From Selaginella moellendorffii (taxonomy: Eukaryota; Streptophyta; Lycopodiopsida; Selaginellales; Selaginellaceae): DNA of 64,000 bases. Location: positions 434,001 through 498,000 of the forward strand of contig NW_003314363.1 in NCBI RefSeq assembly GCF_000143415.4, in the 5' to 3' direction. Made by a program: the position numbers and the translations under genes. Numbering within the stretch: the stretch's first letter is position 1; each line of letters begins with the position of its first letter. Under the pieces are notes generated by a model, which saw only the letters and a list, made by a program, of their open reading frames with translations, had not been told where the DNA came from and did not search any database. Positions 9,561 through 20,870 of this stretch are shown here, one piece after another.

Positions 9561-11280
9561 CAATTCAAGGATAGTCCATACAAGAAGCATCAACAAAGAA
9601 ACAAAGACTTTCCCTTCCATTCCAGTATGGACACTCACAAGCACGGAGGCAATCGTCTGGAGAAGAAGAGAGTCCAAGTCTGCGCGTGGCAAGACGCAAT
9701 TGCAAAGCAGTTGTTCCCGCAAAGAGCCGTCTATGCTTGCCAGTATCCCACAAGGACCAGCCTTTGGCCGTTTCGCATCCTCTCTGCCTTATGATGCACT
9801 ATGGTGATTTTCATTATTAAATTATTATTACATGTTTTGACTATGGTTTACTTTTTAATAGAATATTCCTACTTTTAAATGGTTCTTAGAAGAAAGTAGT
9901 AAACACAAAGTTGTCACAACTTACTTTATTCTGGAAAACCTCTCCAAACTTGGTTTTTGACTATCTATCATTTTAAGCACCAAAATATTAGGAAGGGAAA
10001 GAACATTCACCTTTTGGATTTGCCTCCAAAAGCTCTTGAATTAGATTTAATTAACTTATTTATTAGATTTAGAACAAAAGTTTTATCATGGAGAGGTTAT
10101 ATAAGCTGAAGCCATTAACATTTGGAGTCTGAAATTCTCTACCCACACTTCTAGAATCCAATACCTTAAAATGTTATAAGTATTTTAAGCAATTTGGAGC
10201 TCAAGATCAAAATCATGACTAACAAATTAAGGAATTGATTGCTTTTAAAAGATTACACTAAAAAATTCATGAAGTGTCTATTTTCTGAGTCTGGCAAAGT
10301 TGCCCATTACCTTTTTAGCATTTATTTTACCATAAATTTTACTATTGTATGCATGTATTTGTTTATAATCCTAAAAGAAAGCAATTGACAAAACCATTAA
10401 AAAATAGACACAACACCATAAAAAGAGATAGAAATAGCATTGTCCACCTATGCCTTAAAGTTAAGACTTTCAAGTGGTGTTTCCTCTTCTAGGAAAATTA
10501 GGCTCTCTATTTAGCATCATGCTCATTTTGCAATTCCATAGGCTCATTTTTTAAATTTTTTTTGATGTAGTTTTTAAATATAAAGTCACATCTAACCAAA
10601 ATGTCCCTTGACACTTAGCCCATTAGCAACTATAGATACCTGTTTTAATAGTTATCAAAAGTGGCTCCTCTATTCTGTCTCAAAATCTCACAATGACTTA
10701 TTCACTAATTATGTATTCATAAAATCTATTTAATTGTAAAGCTATTTCTAAATATAAAGGATATATGAGTTGATATCTACTTACTTCATCGAAATCTTTG
10801 CATATGACAATTATACATTACTCTTTCTAAATGTACATAAGTTATTATTAGAATCTAAATTACATCTCAATGCTCAAGAATAACAAATATTATAAACAAA
10901 ATAATATTATTGTTATAAGTGTATGGAATATGGAAATGGAATACAGAAATATGCATATTAATTAGCCCAAAAACCTAGTTTATATATAAAAGCGAGTGGT
11001 CCAAGGGATGATGTGAGGTTCAAATATACAATTACACTACCATATACTAATATTCACATAGTGGGATTTTGGTAGTTATCAGATTGGTTTCAATCTTAGA
11101 ATGATGGAAGACAACCAAGGTTTTCTTGTGGATGGGCCGGGATTTAGAGAAACATCAAAAGGTGACATCGATGAATTTATAGGTGGTGCTAATTGTTCTT
11201 AATCTCTTTGTATGAAGCATTTTAACTATAGCATATACACAATTTCTAGAGAATTAATTTGTTAGACATCTTATTGAACC
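9561..11280. other. AT-rich noncoding block, repeated at 24.7-25.84 kb
   Basis: Mostly AT-rich DNA without coding capacity. Shared strings with the second segment include TTATTAAATTATTATTACATG (about 9812 and 24866), AAATGTCCCTTGACACTTAG, and the region around ATTAATTAGCCCAAAAACC. It lies on the 3' side of the minus-strand gypsy integrase relic, so it may hold degraded LTR or untranslated sequence, but no LTR boundary can be defined by eye. Confidence 0.45.
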
Positions 11281-12070
11281 TCATAAATTTGCAGTCCAAC
11301 TTGCCGTAACATCTAATATGGTCCCTTCCACTGAGCAAAAATCCCCTTAAATAAACTATGTACCATAATATTGGGAAAACAAATTAACACCAAGTCATCC
11401 ATTTTGTACTTCATAGGTGAACAATAATGGGAGTTGTAGTGTTGTTGTTGTCCCACTTATACATGGCCTAAGTGTTTGGCAAACTCTACTTAGGTAAGTG
11501 GAAGAATGGTTATCAAATACTAATCCCAAGACCTAGCATCGGTAGTCATGACAATCACAAAAGTAAACTCAATTCCATTGGTAGTATCAAATCATGACTA
11601 TATAAGAGTTTATATAGTAAAGCATCAACAAAACTTTACATCCATGTGATATATGCATATTAAAGAGATAGTAAGTTACCATCTCAATCCGAATGTTGAA
11701 AATTCACATACTTAATAATCATCCTTTTGAAGGTCCAAACGAGTCATTCCACCAAATCATTTGATTATGAATAATAAACACTCATGAAAATGTGGTATAT
11801 CCCTAATTGAGACATTAAGACATGAAATGCCTCAACTATAAATATAAAACCATTATCTAAAAGAATTTTCTCTAGACAGGAATATTGAAACACCACTCGA
11901 TTGAGGAGAAAGTATTCAATAGCAATTGCAGATGCACTAGCAAGAGCACCAACTTCTACCTAACAAGTCAAGCAGTTAGAAAAAATAATGATATACTCAT
12001 TACCAACAATCGACTATGGAAAATGCCCCGTCAAATCAAACGCCACCAACTCAGACAAATAAGAAATTGC
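11280..12070 (-). mobile_element. Ty3/gypsy integrase relic, copy A
   Basis: Conceptual minus-strand translation with stops and shifts gives gypsy integrase features in the right order. A catalytic-core start resembles HFPRSIVGNEYII (about 12030). VEVGALASASAIAIEYFLLN follows, then LLDNGF, then SNDLVEWLVWTFKRMI (around 11750). A C-terminal GPY-like stretch reads KYKMDDLVLICFPN and later QWKGPY (about 11390-11310). Stop codons throughout show that it is dead. Copy B at 25.84-26.64 kb is colinear. Confidence 0.7.
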
Positions 12071-12180
12071 AATTAACTTCAATTGTCCTTTTGTAGCATG
12101 AAGGGGAATACTACGAGCTTAGTGCTGTAAGGAACCAACTCCCCGATATGTCAAAGGCTAAAGGATCACCGACCAAAATG
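12071..12180. other. Junction between gypsy relic and minisatellite zone
   Basis: Short transition in which the AT-rich relic gives way abruptly to GC-rich, GAG-repeat DNA. The colinearity with the second segment (26.6 kb onward) weakens here, so this is near the right border of the first duplication copy. Confidence 0.4.
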
Positions 12181-12197
12181 ATAAAGAGTTCATCAGA

Positions 12198-12480
12198 TGA
12201 AATCGAGTCCGAGATCAAGTCCATAACCAGCTTTAAAACCGAGTTTGAGACCGAGTCCAAGATCGAGTCTGAGACCGACTCCGAGACCGAGTTCAAGACC
12301 GAGTCTGAGACCGAGTTCAAGACCAAGTCCGAGATCCGAGATTGGGTCCGCGACCGAGTCCGAGATTGAGTCCGAGACAGAGTTTGAGGTCGGGTCCGAG
12401 ATAGAGTCCGAGATCGAATTCGAAACCAACTCCAAGACCGAGTCTGAGACCGAATTCGAGACCGAGTTCAAGACTAAATC
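12198..12480. repeat. GAG-rich minisatellite array 1
   Basis: Degenerate tandem repeats built on GAGACCGAGTCC-like 12-mers (6-bp GAGNCC/GAGTTC sub-units). All frames on both strands stay open because of the repeat composition, giving low-complexity Glu/Ser/Thr or Ser/Asp/Val peptides that I do not consider coding. Confidence 0.9.
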
Positions 12481-13189
12481 CAAATACTAATATAAATCGT
12501 GGGGTGAAAGCCTAAAACGTGTCTCCCTGGATGGGGGCGCTGCAAAGGGTTCCAAAACTATAGTAGGGATAGTGAGGTCTAGGAATCAGTCTTAAAGGAA
12601 CTTTCTAGTGGTGCTTCCAAACTGACTTGAGGTTGAAGTTGGGGTTGCGGGGCCTTGGGTGAGGGTGAGCATGGATTCGGGTGGTGCCAAAGGGGCCACT
12701 CAAGGAAGTGCTCAAGAGTAACTCCCACTCCTAGGAGGGAAATCAACTGCAGTGCTCCCGACTCATACGGGGTGGTGCCCCACTTAACTACCTTGTGGCT
12801 CATTGATCCTCACCCTTCTTAGGGGCTTGGGCCTTTCCCCCGGGATGAAAGTGGGGGAGTAGAGGTACCCATACCGGGCTATTAGGTTATGGTGTTTCCC
12901 CCGTAGTGTCCCAAAGCAAGTGTTGCACCTAAGGATTGGGATTTAGAGGGTCCCATGATCAAATCTTATGTGAGACACAAAATCCCTAGGCCCCAAAGTA
13001 GAGCCGGAAAGGGCACCACGTGGTAGTGGCTGAAGCGAGAGCCAAACGAGCGTAACACGTTTGGACCAAAAGCTCCGACTTGAAAAGTCAAGAGCGGGAG
13101 TGGAACTCCCAACGAAGTGCTCGAGGAACGAGCACGAAGCGAGCAAAAGGCGAGGCTCCAAAAAGGGACCCAAAAGGACCAACACATGA
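12481..13189. repeat. GC-rich unique block following array 1 (unit 1)
   Basis: Related to the block after array 2 (13890-14340). Both start with GGGTGAAAGCC..AAA.CGT, carry a TATAGTAGGG string, and continue through colinear pieces around GTGCTCAAGAG / GTGTTCAAGAG and TTATGGTGTTTCCC / CCACGGTGTTCCG. The array-plus-block unit is thus an old tandem duplication. No gene seen. Confidence 0.6.
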
Positions 13190-13194
13190 CACGT

Positions 13195-13748
13195 GGGAGT
13201 GTCCGAGATGGACTCGAGTTGGAGTCCGAAGTGGAGTCCGAGATGGACCCGAGTTGGAGTCCGAAGTGGAGTCCGAGATGGACCCGAGTTGGAGTCCGAA
13301 GTGGAGTCCGAGATGGACCCGAGTTGGAGTCCGAAGTGGAGTCCGAGATGGACCCGAGATGGAGTCCGAGATGGAGTCCGAAGTGGAGTCCGAGGTGGAC
13401 CCGAGATGGACCCGAGTTGGAGTCCGAAGTGGAGTCCGAGATGGACCCGAGATGGAGTCCGAGATGGAGTCCGAGATGGAGTCCGAGGTGGACCCGAGAT
13501 GGACCCGAAATGGAGTCCGAGATGGAGTCCGAGATGGACCCGAGATGGAGTCCGAGATGGAGTCCGAGATGGACCCGAGATGGACCCAAGATGGAGTTCG
13601 AGATGGAGTCCGAGATGGACCCGAGATGGAGTCCGAGATGGAGTCCGAGATGGACCCGAGATGGACCCAAGATGGAGTCCGAGATGGAGTCTGAGATGGA
13701 GTCCGAGATGGAGTCCGAAGTCGAGACTGAGACCGGGACCGAGACCGG

Positions 13749-13780
<32 letters not shown>

Positions 13781-13890
13781 TCGGGACCGAGACCGAGACC
13801 GAGGCCGAGGCCGAGACCGAGCCCGAGCCCGAGTCCGAGTCCGAATCCGAGTCCGAGTCCGAGTCCGAGTCCAAGTCCGAGTCCGGAGCC
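13195..13890. repeat. GAG-rich minisatellite array 2
   Basis: About 700 bp of repeats based on GAGTCCGAGATGGACCCGAG (12- and 15-bp modules combined into longer units). It changes at about 13720 to GAGACCGAGACCGAG and GAGTCCGAGTCC runs like those of array 1. It is nearly free of stop codons in several frames (spurious open frames of 200-400 codons on both strands). The strand asymmetry is very strong, with purines on the plus strand. Confidence 0.95.
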
Positions 13891-15165
13891 TGAGAGGGTG
13901 AAAGCCCAAAGCGTTCGTCTCCCAGACCCTGGGGGGTTTGGTGAGCTCCAAAAGTATAGTAGGGGGAGGACTGCAGTGGAGCTAGTTTGGCCAGGAAAGG
14001 CCAGTTTGGCCCAGGAAGGCCGGACCCAGTGTTGGGTGATGAGCTGCCCACTGGGAAGTCCAAGACTAGAGTGAACACGGACCGACAAGCGGGGTAGCTT
14101 GGTGAAGTGTTCAAGAGCTGGCTCTAGTTCCCCCGGGAGATCGACTGGCCGATGCTCCCAGTCCAAGTGTGGGTGGCACTACCTACTTGGATACCAGGCG
14201 TGGCTCAACGGAACCTCGCTCTAAGCCCATGGCTAGAGCACCCAAGGGCAGAAGGCGAGGAGAGTACCCAGGTGGCTCGCGTAAGGCCACGGTGTTCCGA
14301 AATGTTGTCCCAAAGGCCCAGACTGTGGAAAGGAAGAGGAGCGGACACAGTCGTGTGGTGAGGAAGTCCCAGAGGACCGTGGGACTTAGTGGTCGGGCCT
14401 GTGGGTCTCGATCCAGTGGCAGTGTTGGCAAACACGGCCAGGGGCAGAAAGGGACATAGTGGGAACTGACAGAGGGATATTGAGGAAGGCTATTCCCCTT
14501 GTCGGTGGGCATCCTAAGGATGCTAAGGAGTGGATCTAAGATGACCACTCACGGATGGTTTGCCTAGTCTTGGAGAGCCAAGACGGTGATGCAAGTGGTA
14601 TTGGACTACCAGTGTGGCAAAGGTGATTGGGCATGGCCTTAGCGTAACGGGCTGCTATGTCGGTGGTACCTCTGAGTGTCGGTCATGGGATCGGACACGT
14701 GGAGCACTTGGACCAAGTGCAAATGTTAAATGGCATGGATGCCATTCTCGGGGCTAGCAAGTCCCAAGTCCTGGATTGGACTTATAGAGGTTGTGAATGA
14801 GACTCCTCCAAGTGGTCAGAGATGTGGTTAAGTGACTAAAGTAGAATGGAAAATTTAGTCGCTTACATCTTATTGTACCAATGGATGTTAGGAATTTGAA
14901 GGCTTGGTGTGCTTGGCTGCTTGTGCCTGTGGGGAATCTAACCGAACCTTAAATCTAATTTAACCTAGAAAGGGGGATTTAGAGAGAATTTGGGAATTTG
15001 TAGATGGATGGCTAACACTCTATTGTTCATGCAATGAGTTGTTAAAACCAAGTAAGACCAAATAAGAGATGGGAATCTTAGTGAACGAATTTAACTAAAA
15101 CCAAGGCCGTGGTGGTCGGATAAACGAAGTAAGCTAGCAAAGTGGAAAGAAAAAATTTGTAATTT
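13891..15165. repeat. GC-rich block after array 2 and LTR-like leader
   Basis: 13890-14340 is the second copy of the unit block. 14340-15165 is non-repetitive and non-coding and becomes AT-rich towards 15165. By position, directly before a PBS-like site, it could be the LTR/leader of a gypsy-like or non-autonomous LTR element, but no matching second LTR is found in the window. Confidence 0.4.
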
Positions 15166-15169
15166 ATAA

Positions 15170-15184
15170 TTTGGTATCGAAGCA
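15170..15184 (+). promoter_or_regulatory. Primer-binding-site-like sequence of an LTR element
   Basis: TTTGGTATCGAAGC lies at the AT-rich to coding transition. It is close to the initiator-tRNA-Met primer binding site TGGTATCAGAGC used by many plant LTR retrotransposons. It is followed 45 bp later by a gag-like open frame, which is the expected order. Confidence 0.45.
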
Positions 15185-15227
15185 TTTTCCTCAGTTCTAG
15201 CAAAGGATAAAAATGGATTGCTAAGAG

Positions 15228-15527
15228 ATGGCAAAAGTAGGGCTAAAAAAAACCAAAGCGGAGATGAAACTTCCTCCAGAGTTAAAGCCTCCGATCAAAC
15301 AAGAGACTAGGGATGAAGAATCCTTGCATAAAGAGGACTCCAGTAAGGAAATTTCTAAACAGGAGTTCAGTGGTAAAGTTCAATCATCCAAGGCTCGATT
15401 AAACATTTTAGAAGGACAATTGGCATAGACTAATGCCTTGTTAGAGATTATTGTACACAAGTTAAAGCATAACAAAAAGCGAAAGAAAAAGCAAAAAATT
15501 GCAAATGCTAACAGTGTAGAATGTATG
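15228..15527 (+). pseudogene. gag-like fragment of an LTR element
   Basis: A Lys/Glu-rich open frame (starts MAKVGLKKTKAEMKLPPELK, predicted helical, stop at 15426) continues in a second short frame (LLEIIVHKLKHNKKRKKK). It ends abruptly where ABC1K-derived sequence begins at about 15528. Composition and position after a PBS-like site suggest the start of a gag gene cut by the segment junction. No zinc knuckle or capsid motif is seen. Confidence 0.35.
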
Positions 15528-15645
15528 GACAGTCATAAGTTGGGCTCTAACCACGGCCTTCCATCGACTGGCGGTGGGCATGAGCTACACATACCTGGAA
15601 CCAGCCCCAAGTACCTGCGCTGCAACAGCATAAGAAGAGGCTGAG
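15528..15645 (+). pseudogene. ABC1K last-exon tail, duplicated piece
   Basis: About 118 bp matching the end of the ABC1K coding region (from GTCATGGGCTGGGCTCTAGC to the stop and just beyond), continuous with the duplicated spacer to 16.2 kb. It marks the left breakpoint of the second segment copy. The parental frame is kept only partly, and no exon upstream is present. Confidence 0.85.
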
Positions 15646-16264
15646 TGGGCTTATTATTTGTACTAGTAAAACTGCCCAGCAAAGCAAATTCTGGGCGGTT
15701 GGCAAAGTCTTCCACCATAGGAATTATTTCAGAAGAGCGCATGCAAGACTTTACCAAAATGGATCCACGCTTGATCTTCTTCCAGAAGTTTGGACTTACA
15801 TGATAAAAAGTAGCCACCTTGAAACACACTGGTCTCCTTGTTGGAAGTTCCTTTTTAATCAGTTTCTTGTCCCCGATGGAGAAAAACTCACTTTTAGTCA
15901 CACTATCAAATGTCACTAAAAGAACATACACTCAAAGGTCTAGAGGAGTGAAGTTCTGATCGTCGACCCCAGGGGGATGCAGTCTAAAGAGCCGACAGAA
16001 ACAAAACTCTACCGATGCCACGGCCGTCCAGCGCGCGCTATGAGATCCATGCCTGCGCCTGTCTAAATCCGTCGCCACTTGATCGCTTAGCATCCTTGAT
16101 CTTGTCCCAAGAAAAATGGCCTAAAGTTTCAAGCCCTAGAAGGAGGAAGATCTGTTGCAAGGTGAGAATTTTCTGTGTTGTTGATTGTCTTCTCACTCAA
16201 GGTATGTGTTGAATTTCTTTCTCTCTAATTTCAACCAGAGAGAGAAAAGAAAAAAGATGTACAG

Positions 16265-17736
16265 CCGAAGGGGGAAGGCCCTACGGCGCTCAAGGTGTTG
16301 TTGAATTTCTTTCTTTTGATTTTTCTCTAATTTTGCTTTTTGTTTTTGTTTTTCAGCCGAATCGGGAAAATCTGGGGAAGCTTACCATTGGACCTTCAGA
16401 TGCATATACTATCTTTGTTACCAGTGGAAGACATAGTGTGGTCGCATTTGGTTTGCAAACAATGGGATTCTCTGCTAAATGATCCACATTTCAAAGCATT
16501 ATGGGCCCGAAACAGCTGCTACAGAACACCTACTTTCGTATTGCTGCAGGAAGGAACTAACACAGAACTTTTAAAACAGCGAACTCGCTACTACAAATAT
16601 CCTTCAGGGCCTTACAGGTTGCAAGATTTACCTCGCGGTTGGGACTCCTGGCTTACACCGGAAGGTTCAGAACTATTCTTGTCCGCAGGTGGCCTGGTCG
16701 TATGCATCATCGAGGAGAATTACGAGACACGTTTCTTCGTTGGGAACCCGCTAACGCAACAATGGGTGACCGTACCTGCACTTAAAACTTCAGCACAGTG
16801 TCGCCGGTCGTTCATGCTGATCCCGTACATGAGTGAAGGCTTGATGTTCTTCAGGATTGCGATTGACCCATATTTGTTCGACTCCAAAGTGGGGATTTGG
16901 ACACTTCCTCCCTATCAAACCATGTGGACGTCGTCCTCCAACACGTTGCACATACAAGGAGTGCAATACGGTCTTGGGATTTGTAAGCAGCACAGTGCAG
17001 TTGTGCTGCTGGAGATTGATGATCTGGGAGCTCTTAGCGAATCGAAGTGGCTGTGGGCCTGGGACGTGGATACACTTCGGTCGTTATCTTACAAGTACAT
17101 GCTCGAAATTGGCGGTGAGATTGGGATACTCGTTGCAACGATAGATTGGGAGGTCGTGGTTTTGGTGCTGGACAGGAAGAGTGGTAAAGAATGGAGCTGG
17201 AGGAAAGTCTCAACATTACCCAAACACTTCTACAGGCACTTGCACGACTACGTGCCTTTGTTTGACAGCAGGACATGTTGTACACATGGCAATCTTACGT
17301 TCTTGTGCGTAGGGATGCAGGTTCTGGTATTTGATTCCCAACGCATGACATGGGAGCTGGTTGGGAAACGTTTGTTGCGTACAATGGAGCTGCTTGTTTG
17401 GGTGCCCGACTTCACAGCTGTCCCAAATGTTAACACACCCAGCGAGAAGTTGAAGCAAAGTTGTGCCAGCAAATATCCAGGGGGCAGCTTTTATATTACA
17501 CCTGGAACGTTCTCAGGTGAAGAGAAGCATGTGTGGTTATTGATTTGTACTTGTCGAATTTTCTAGAGGTGGAGGCTCTTTCAAAGCGTGGGATGCCATG
17601 GCAACAGATTGGAGAGGTCGCAGTTGATCGGAACAAAGGTAACCGTACCATTTTTTTGTGTGTGATTTCCTTGTTAACAAAGCGTTTGGGCAGCGGTATT
17701 TACGCTACATTTGATTGCTTAAATGAGGTTTTTTAA
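16265..17736 (+). CDS. F-box protein gene, copy 2 (open F-box, start exon lost)
   Basis: Very similar to copy 1. Exons equivalent to 16265-16294, 16357-17516 and 17567-17736 remain in frame, and the F-box LPLDLQMHILSLLPVEDIVW is open because TGG replaces the TAG of copy 1. The C-terminal domain is uninterrupted through VWVPDFTAVP and into EVEALSKRGMPWQQ after the last splice. The upstream exon carrying ATG-GAG-GCC in copy 1 is absent: the sequence goes directly from TTCTCACTCAAG to the intron donor. A functional start must therefore come from another upstream ATG or from internal ATGs. The predicted role is SCF substrate adaptor; the substrate is unknown. Confidence 0.65.
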
Positions 17737-17769
17737 ATTATTATTTGAGAAAACCGGCATAAGCGCTGA

Positions 17770-18146
17770 GATCTTTGTGCCATAATGATCATAGCAAAAT
17801 TGTTTGCTGTAGCTTTGAAGTTTTGGTTTTGTCTGCCAGCATACTATACTCTAATACTGCGCTCATTTGCTTTGTTAGAAGGTACCTTATCATCCGTTAC
17901 AGGAAATTCATTCCATATCTGCAGGAACAGCACCGGCAACTTTAAGTTTTTTAAGAAAACATACACATTTCAATCGTCAATGGTCAATCGTCTTCTTTCA
18001 AATAGTTGGAGATGAATCTTGTGAACAGTAATTTGCTTTAGTCTGACGGTGAAATTTTGTGCACAGCTGCTTCTTACAAATAAAAAGCCACCCAATCGCT
18101 CGAAAGAATCTGTCCACTCTTCAAGCAACGGCTTGGAAGTGGTTCG
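17770..18146 (+). pseudogene. ABC1K 3'-end fragment, copy 3, left part
   Basis: IIAKLFAVALKFWFCLPAYY again matches ABC1K exon 14, followed by colinear exon-15-like sequence with the same internal deletions as copy 2, so both derive from one already damaged ancestor. The fragment stops at the copia insertion (GGTTCG|TGAAAG, 18146/18147) and resumes at 22748. Confidence 0.88.
18142..18146 (+). repeat. Target-site duplication, left
   Basis: GTTCG directly before the element's TG end at 18147. The partner GTTCA follows the CA end at 22747. In the uninterrupted paralogues the site reads GGTTCGTAGTTTCAC (about 3884) and GGTTTGTAGTTTCAT (about 7358), consistent with a 5-bp duplication now one base diverged. 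Confidence 0.65.
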
Positions 18147-18209
18147 TGAAAGAAAAGCAGAGCAAGAACAATGGATTTCACTTCAACACACACATTGATT
18201 CATGTATGG

Positions 18210-18306
18210 CTGTATATATATACAACTTCAATCAAATCGGAAATCACCAGAGATCTGATCACAATTCGGAATCCTATTGCTTGTTGTGTTCATCATTATT
18301 CCTACA
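18210..18306 (-). repeat. 3' LTR core of the copia element
   Basis: On the minus strand it begins TGTAGGAATAATGATGAACA and ends TATATATACA, sharing about 85 bp with the right copy; a small internal region differs in length. The plus-strand sequence 18147-18209, between the target duplication and this core, has no counterpart in the right LTR, so the full LTR borders are uncertain. Confidence 0.7.
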
Positions 18307-18453
18307 CTCCCCCTTCATGCTGAGGGCGCTTGACACTCCAAGTTGATTCCTCAGCTTGATGAATGTGAGCTCCAAAAGTGGCTTGATTAGAAGGTCTGCC
18401 AACTGATACTGTGAAGGAATGTATTCCAGGTGAAGATCTCCAGCTGCTACATG

Positions 18454-19845
18454 TTAGTGAATGAAGTGATGCTGCACGTCTATATGTTTTGTATGAGCAT
18501 AAAACACAGGATTCTTTGACATGGCGATTGCACTTCTGCTTTCACAATGCAGAATGGTCACATCTGATTGCTGTTGATGGAGTTCTCCAAGTAATCGATA
18601 AAGCCAGATGATCTCCCTTGCTGCTGTACTGGCAGCTACATACTCTGCTTCTGCACTGGAAAGAGCAACTGTCATTTGCTTCTTGCTTCCCCATGAAACC
18701 GAAGCACTAGCAATTATGCAACAAATTCCGGAGGTTGAATGTCGTGTATCCAACCAGCCCAATTTGCATTGCAGTAAGCTTGAAGAACAAGTTTGGACTG
18801 ACTTGAGCATTTGTAAACCAATCCATGAGCAACTGTTCTTTTCAAATACCTCAAAACTCTCTTTGCCATCTGCCAATGATCGGAGACTGCATGTATTGGC
18901 TGAGGAGACCAATGGCAAAGGAGATGTTGGGGCGAGTCATATTGGCAAGGTAGAGTAGTTCTCCAACAAGTGATCGGTAGATCGAGGGCTGATCAAATAA
19001 ATCATCCATCTTGCTTGTGAACTTGATGCCGGTGATGACTGGTGTAGCCACGGATTTGCAACTTGTCATGTTGAACTGGTTGAGAAGCTTCTTCATATAT
19101 CGGCGCTGTGTGAGGGTGATTATCCTGTCTGCTTCATCCCTGTCAACTTCCATCCCTAACAGTTGCCACACAGCTCCTAAGTCCTTTATCACAAATCTGT
19201 CCATGAGCTTGATCTTCACATCCTTCAAAAAAGTGTCATTGCTATTGACAATCAAATAGTCGTCCACATAAATTGCCATCATAACAAAGTGATCACCCTG
19301 CTGAAGAAGATATGGATTTCCATTGCTGTTCAACCTCTGTATACTGAGACCCGTAAGAAAAGAATCCAAACATTCATACCATTGATGGGAAGCTTGCTTA
19401 AGGCCATAAAGAGCCTTGTGAAGCTTGCAGACAAGTTTAGTACCGTGATCCAAAAAACTCAAAGCCTGGGGGGTTGCCGCATAAATATCTCCTCCTTCAA
19501 GTTCCCATTAAGGAAGGCTGTTTTTACGTCCATGTGATTTATGCGTAAACCAAAGTCTACTGAAAAAGCTAGAAGTGTTCTAATACTTGTCTGCTTCACA
19601 ATTGGTGAGAATGTCTCATCAAAATCCACTCCAGGAACTTGTGAATATCCTTGAGCAACAAGTCTTGCCTTGTAACGCTGAACTAATCCATCAGGATTTC
19701 TATGAAGCTTGAACACCCAGCGTGATCTGACAACTTCATGTCCTTCAAGAGCTTCCACCAAGTCATAAGTCTGGTTCTCATCAAAAGAATTCAACTCATC
19801 TTGCATTGCTGAAATCCACTTATCTGCATCAGGAGCTTGAATCAC
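18454..19845 (-). pseudogene. copia reverse transcriptase / RNase H (broken)
   Basis: The RT region carries VDFDETFSPIVKQTSIR and NHMDVKTAFLNGNLKEEIF, then KLHKALYGLKQASHQWYECL, the catalytic-like MMAIYVDDYLI, and an RNase H segment with SSAEAEYVAAS and TKHIDVQHHFIH. Near 19460 two homopolymer runs (C6 and T6 on the coding strand) shift the frame between MRQPP and FLDHG. A TAA follows HHFIH at about 18451-18453, before the conserved AGDLHLEYI-like tail that lies just downstream. The protein cannot be made intact. Confidence 0.9.
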
Positions 19846-20870
19846 CTACTCAAAGTTGACTGGTTCAAAAGCTATTTCTATTGCTACAAAAGACCATTGC
19901 TTGGGATGAGGTGCTCTGCTTGATCGTCTAGATGATGTCTGCCCATAGTTCTCCATGTTGAATGGTAGATCATGTGTGAGCCTGTTGACTTCTCCAATTC
20001 GTACATGATGAGTAGCATCACCTTGTTCTTTAGGAAGAAAAGATCCACAGACTAGTGTTGGATGGTTGTCTACTAAAGGAGATGAGGGATAGATGATTGT
20101 CAGATCATCGTCATCTTCATCATCTTCAACGACATCCCAACTCCATTCTTCCGAAGTCCAATTCACATTTTGATCTGAGCTTCCTTCTTCTTGAACACGA
20201 TCTTTGTAGAGTGTTCCTTCATCAAAACAAATGTCAGTGCTTACAAAAATTTGATGATTACCAGGCTGGTACAGCTGATAGCCTTTTGAATTGGAGTCAT
20301 ATCCAACAAGAAAGGCCAACTTGCTTCTGCTCTCCAACTTGCCGAGATGCTTATCAACCCTTTTTGCAAAGCTTAAACAACCAAAATGCTTGAGATGCAC
20401 CATTGATTGTCTTTGACCAGTCCAAAACTCTTCTGGGATCTTGTTGGGATTGTGAGAATGAGGGAGGAGGTTTTAAACGTGCACAGCTGATCCGACTGCT
20501 TCAGCCTAGAGGAATTTTGGTAGTCCTAATTCTTGAAGGAAGCACTGAACTGCATTCATGATTGTCCTGTTCTTGCGCTCAAAGACTCCATTCTGTTGAG
20601 GGGTATGAGAGCAAGAGCGCTGATGAAGAATTCCTTTTTCAGCATAGAACTGCTGAAAGGACTTGTTGACGTATTCCCCTCTTGAATCAGTATGTAAACA
20701 ACCAACCCTCTGACCAGTTTTCACTTTGGCTTCTGCTACAAATTGCTTGAATTTGCTGAAGACTTCATCTTTGTGATGAAGAAAGAAGACGTCTATGTGC
20801 CTGGAAAAATCATCTATAAACATCACAAAATCCTTCATGCCATTCTGAGCAAACAGTCGCATGGGTCCAC
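19846..20870 (-). pseudogene. copia integrase and integrase-RT linker (broken)
   Basis: The integrase core is visible as MFIDDFSRHIDVFFLHHK, GCLHTDSRGEYVNKSFQQFY and SHTPQQNGVFERKNRTIMN, with the D,D,E residues recognisable. After LPKFL there is a stop, then MVHLKHFGCLSFAKRVDKH and KLAFLVGYDSNSKGYQLY. A further TAG at about 19845 (after EPVNFE) separates it from the reverse transcriptase. A long Asp/Glu-rich linker (VEDDEDDDDL) is typical of copia polyproteins. Confidence 0.88.

Noticed and set aside
13195-13890. CRISPR-like array
   Set aside because: Repeats are contiguous without unique spacers of constant length and the context is a plant nuclear genome. It is a minisatellite.
12943-14166. 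Long open frames on both strands (up to about 400 codons) in the GAG-rich arrays
   Set aside because: They arise from repeat composition: several frames on both strands are open at once, the peptides are Ser/Asp/Val or Arg/Pro repeats, and there are no domains or splice signals.
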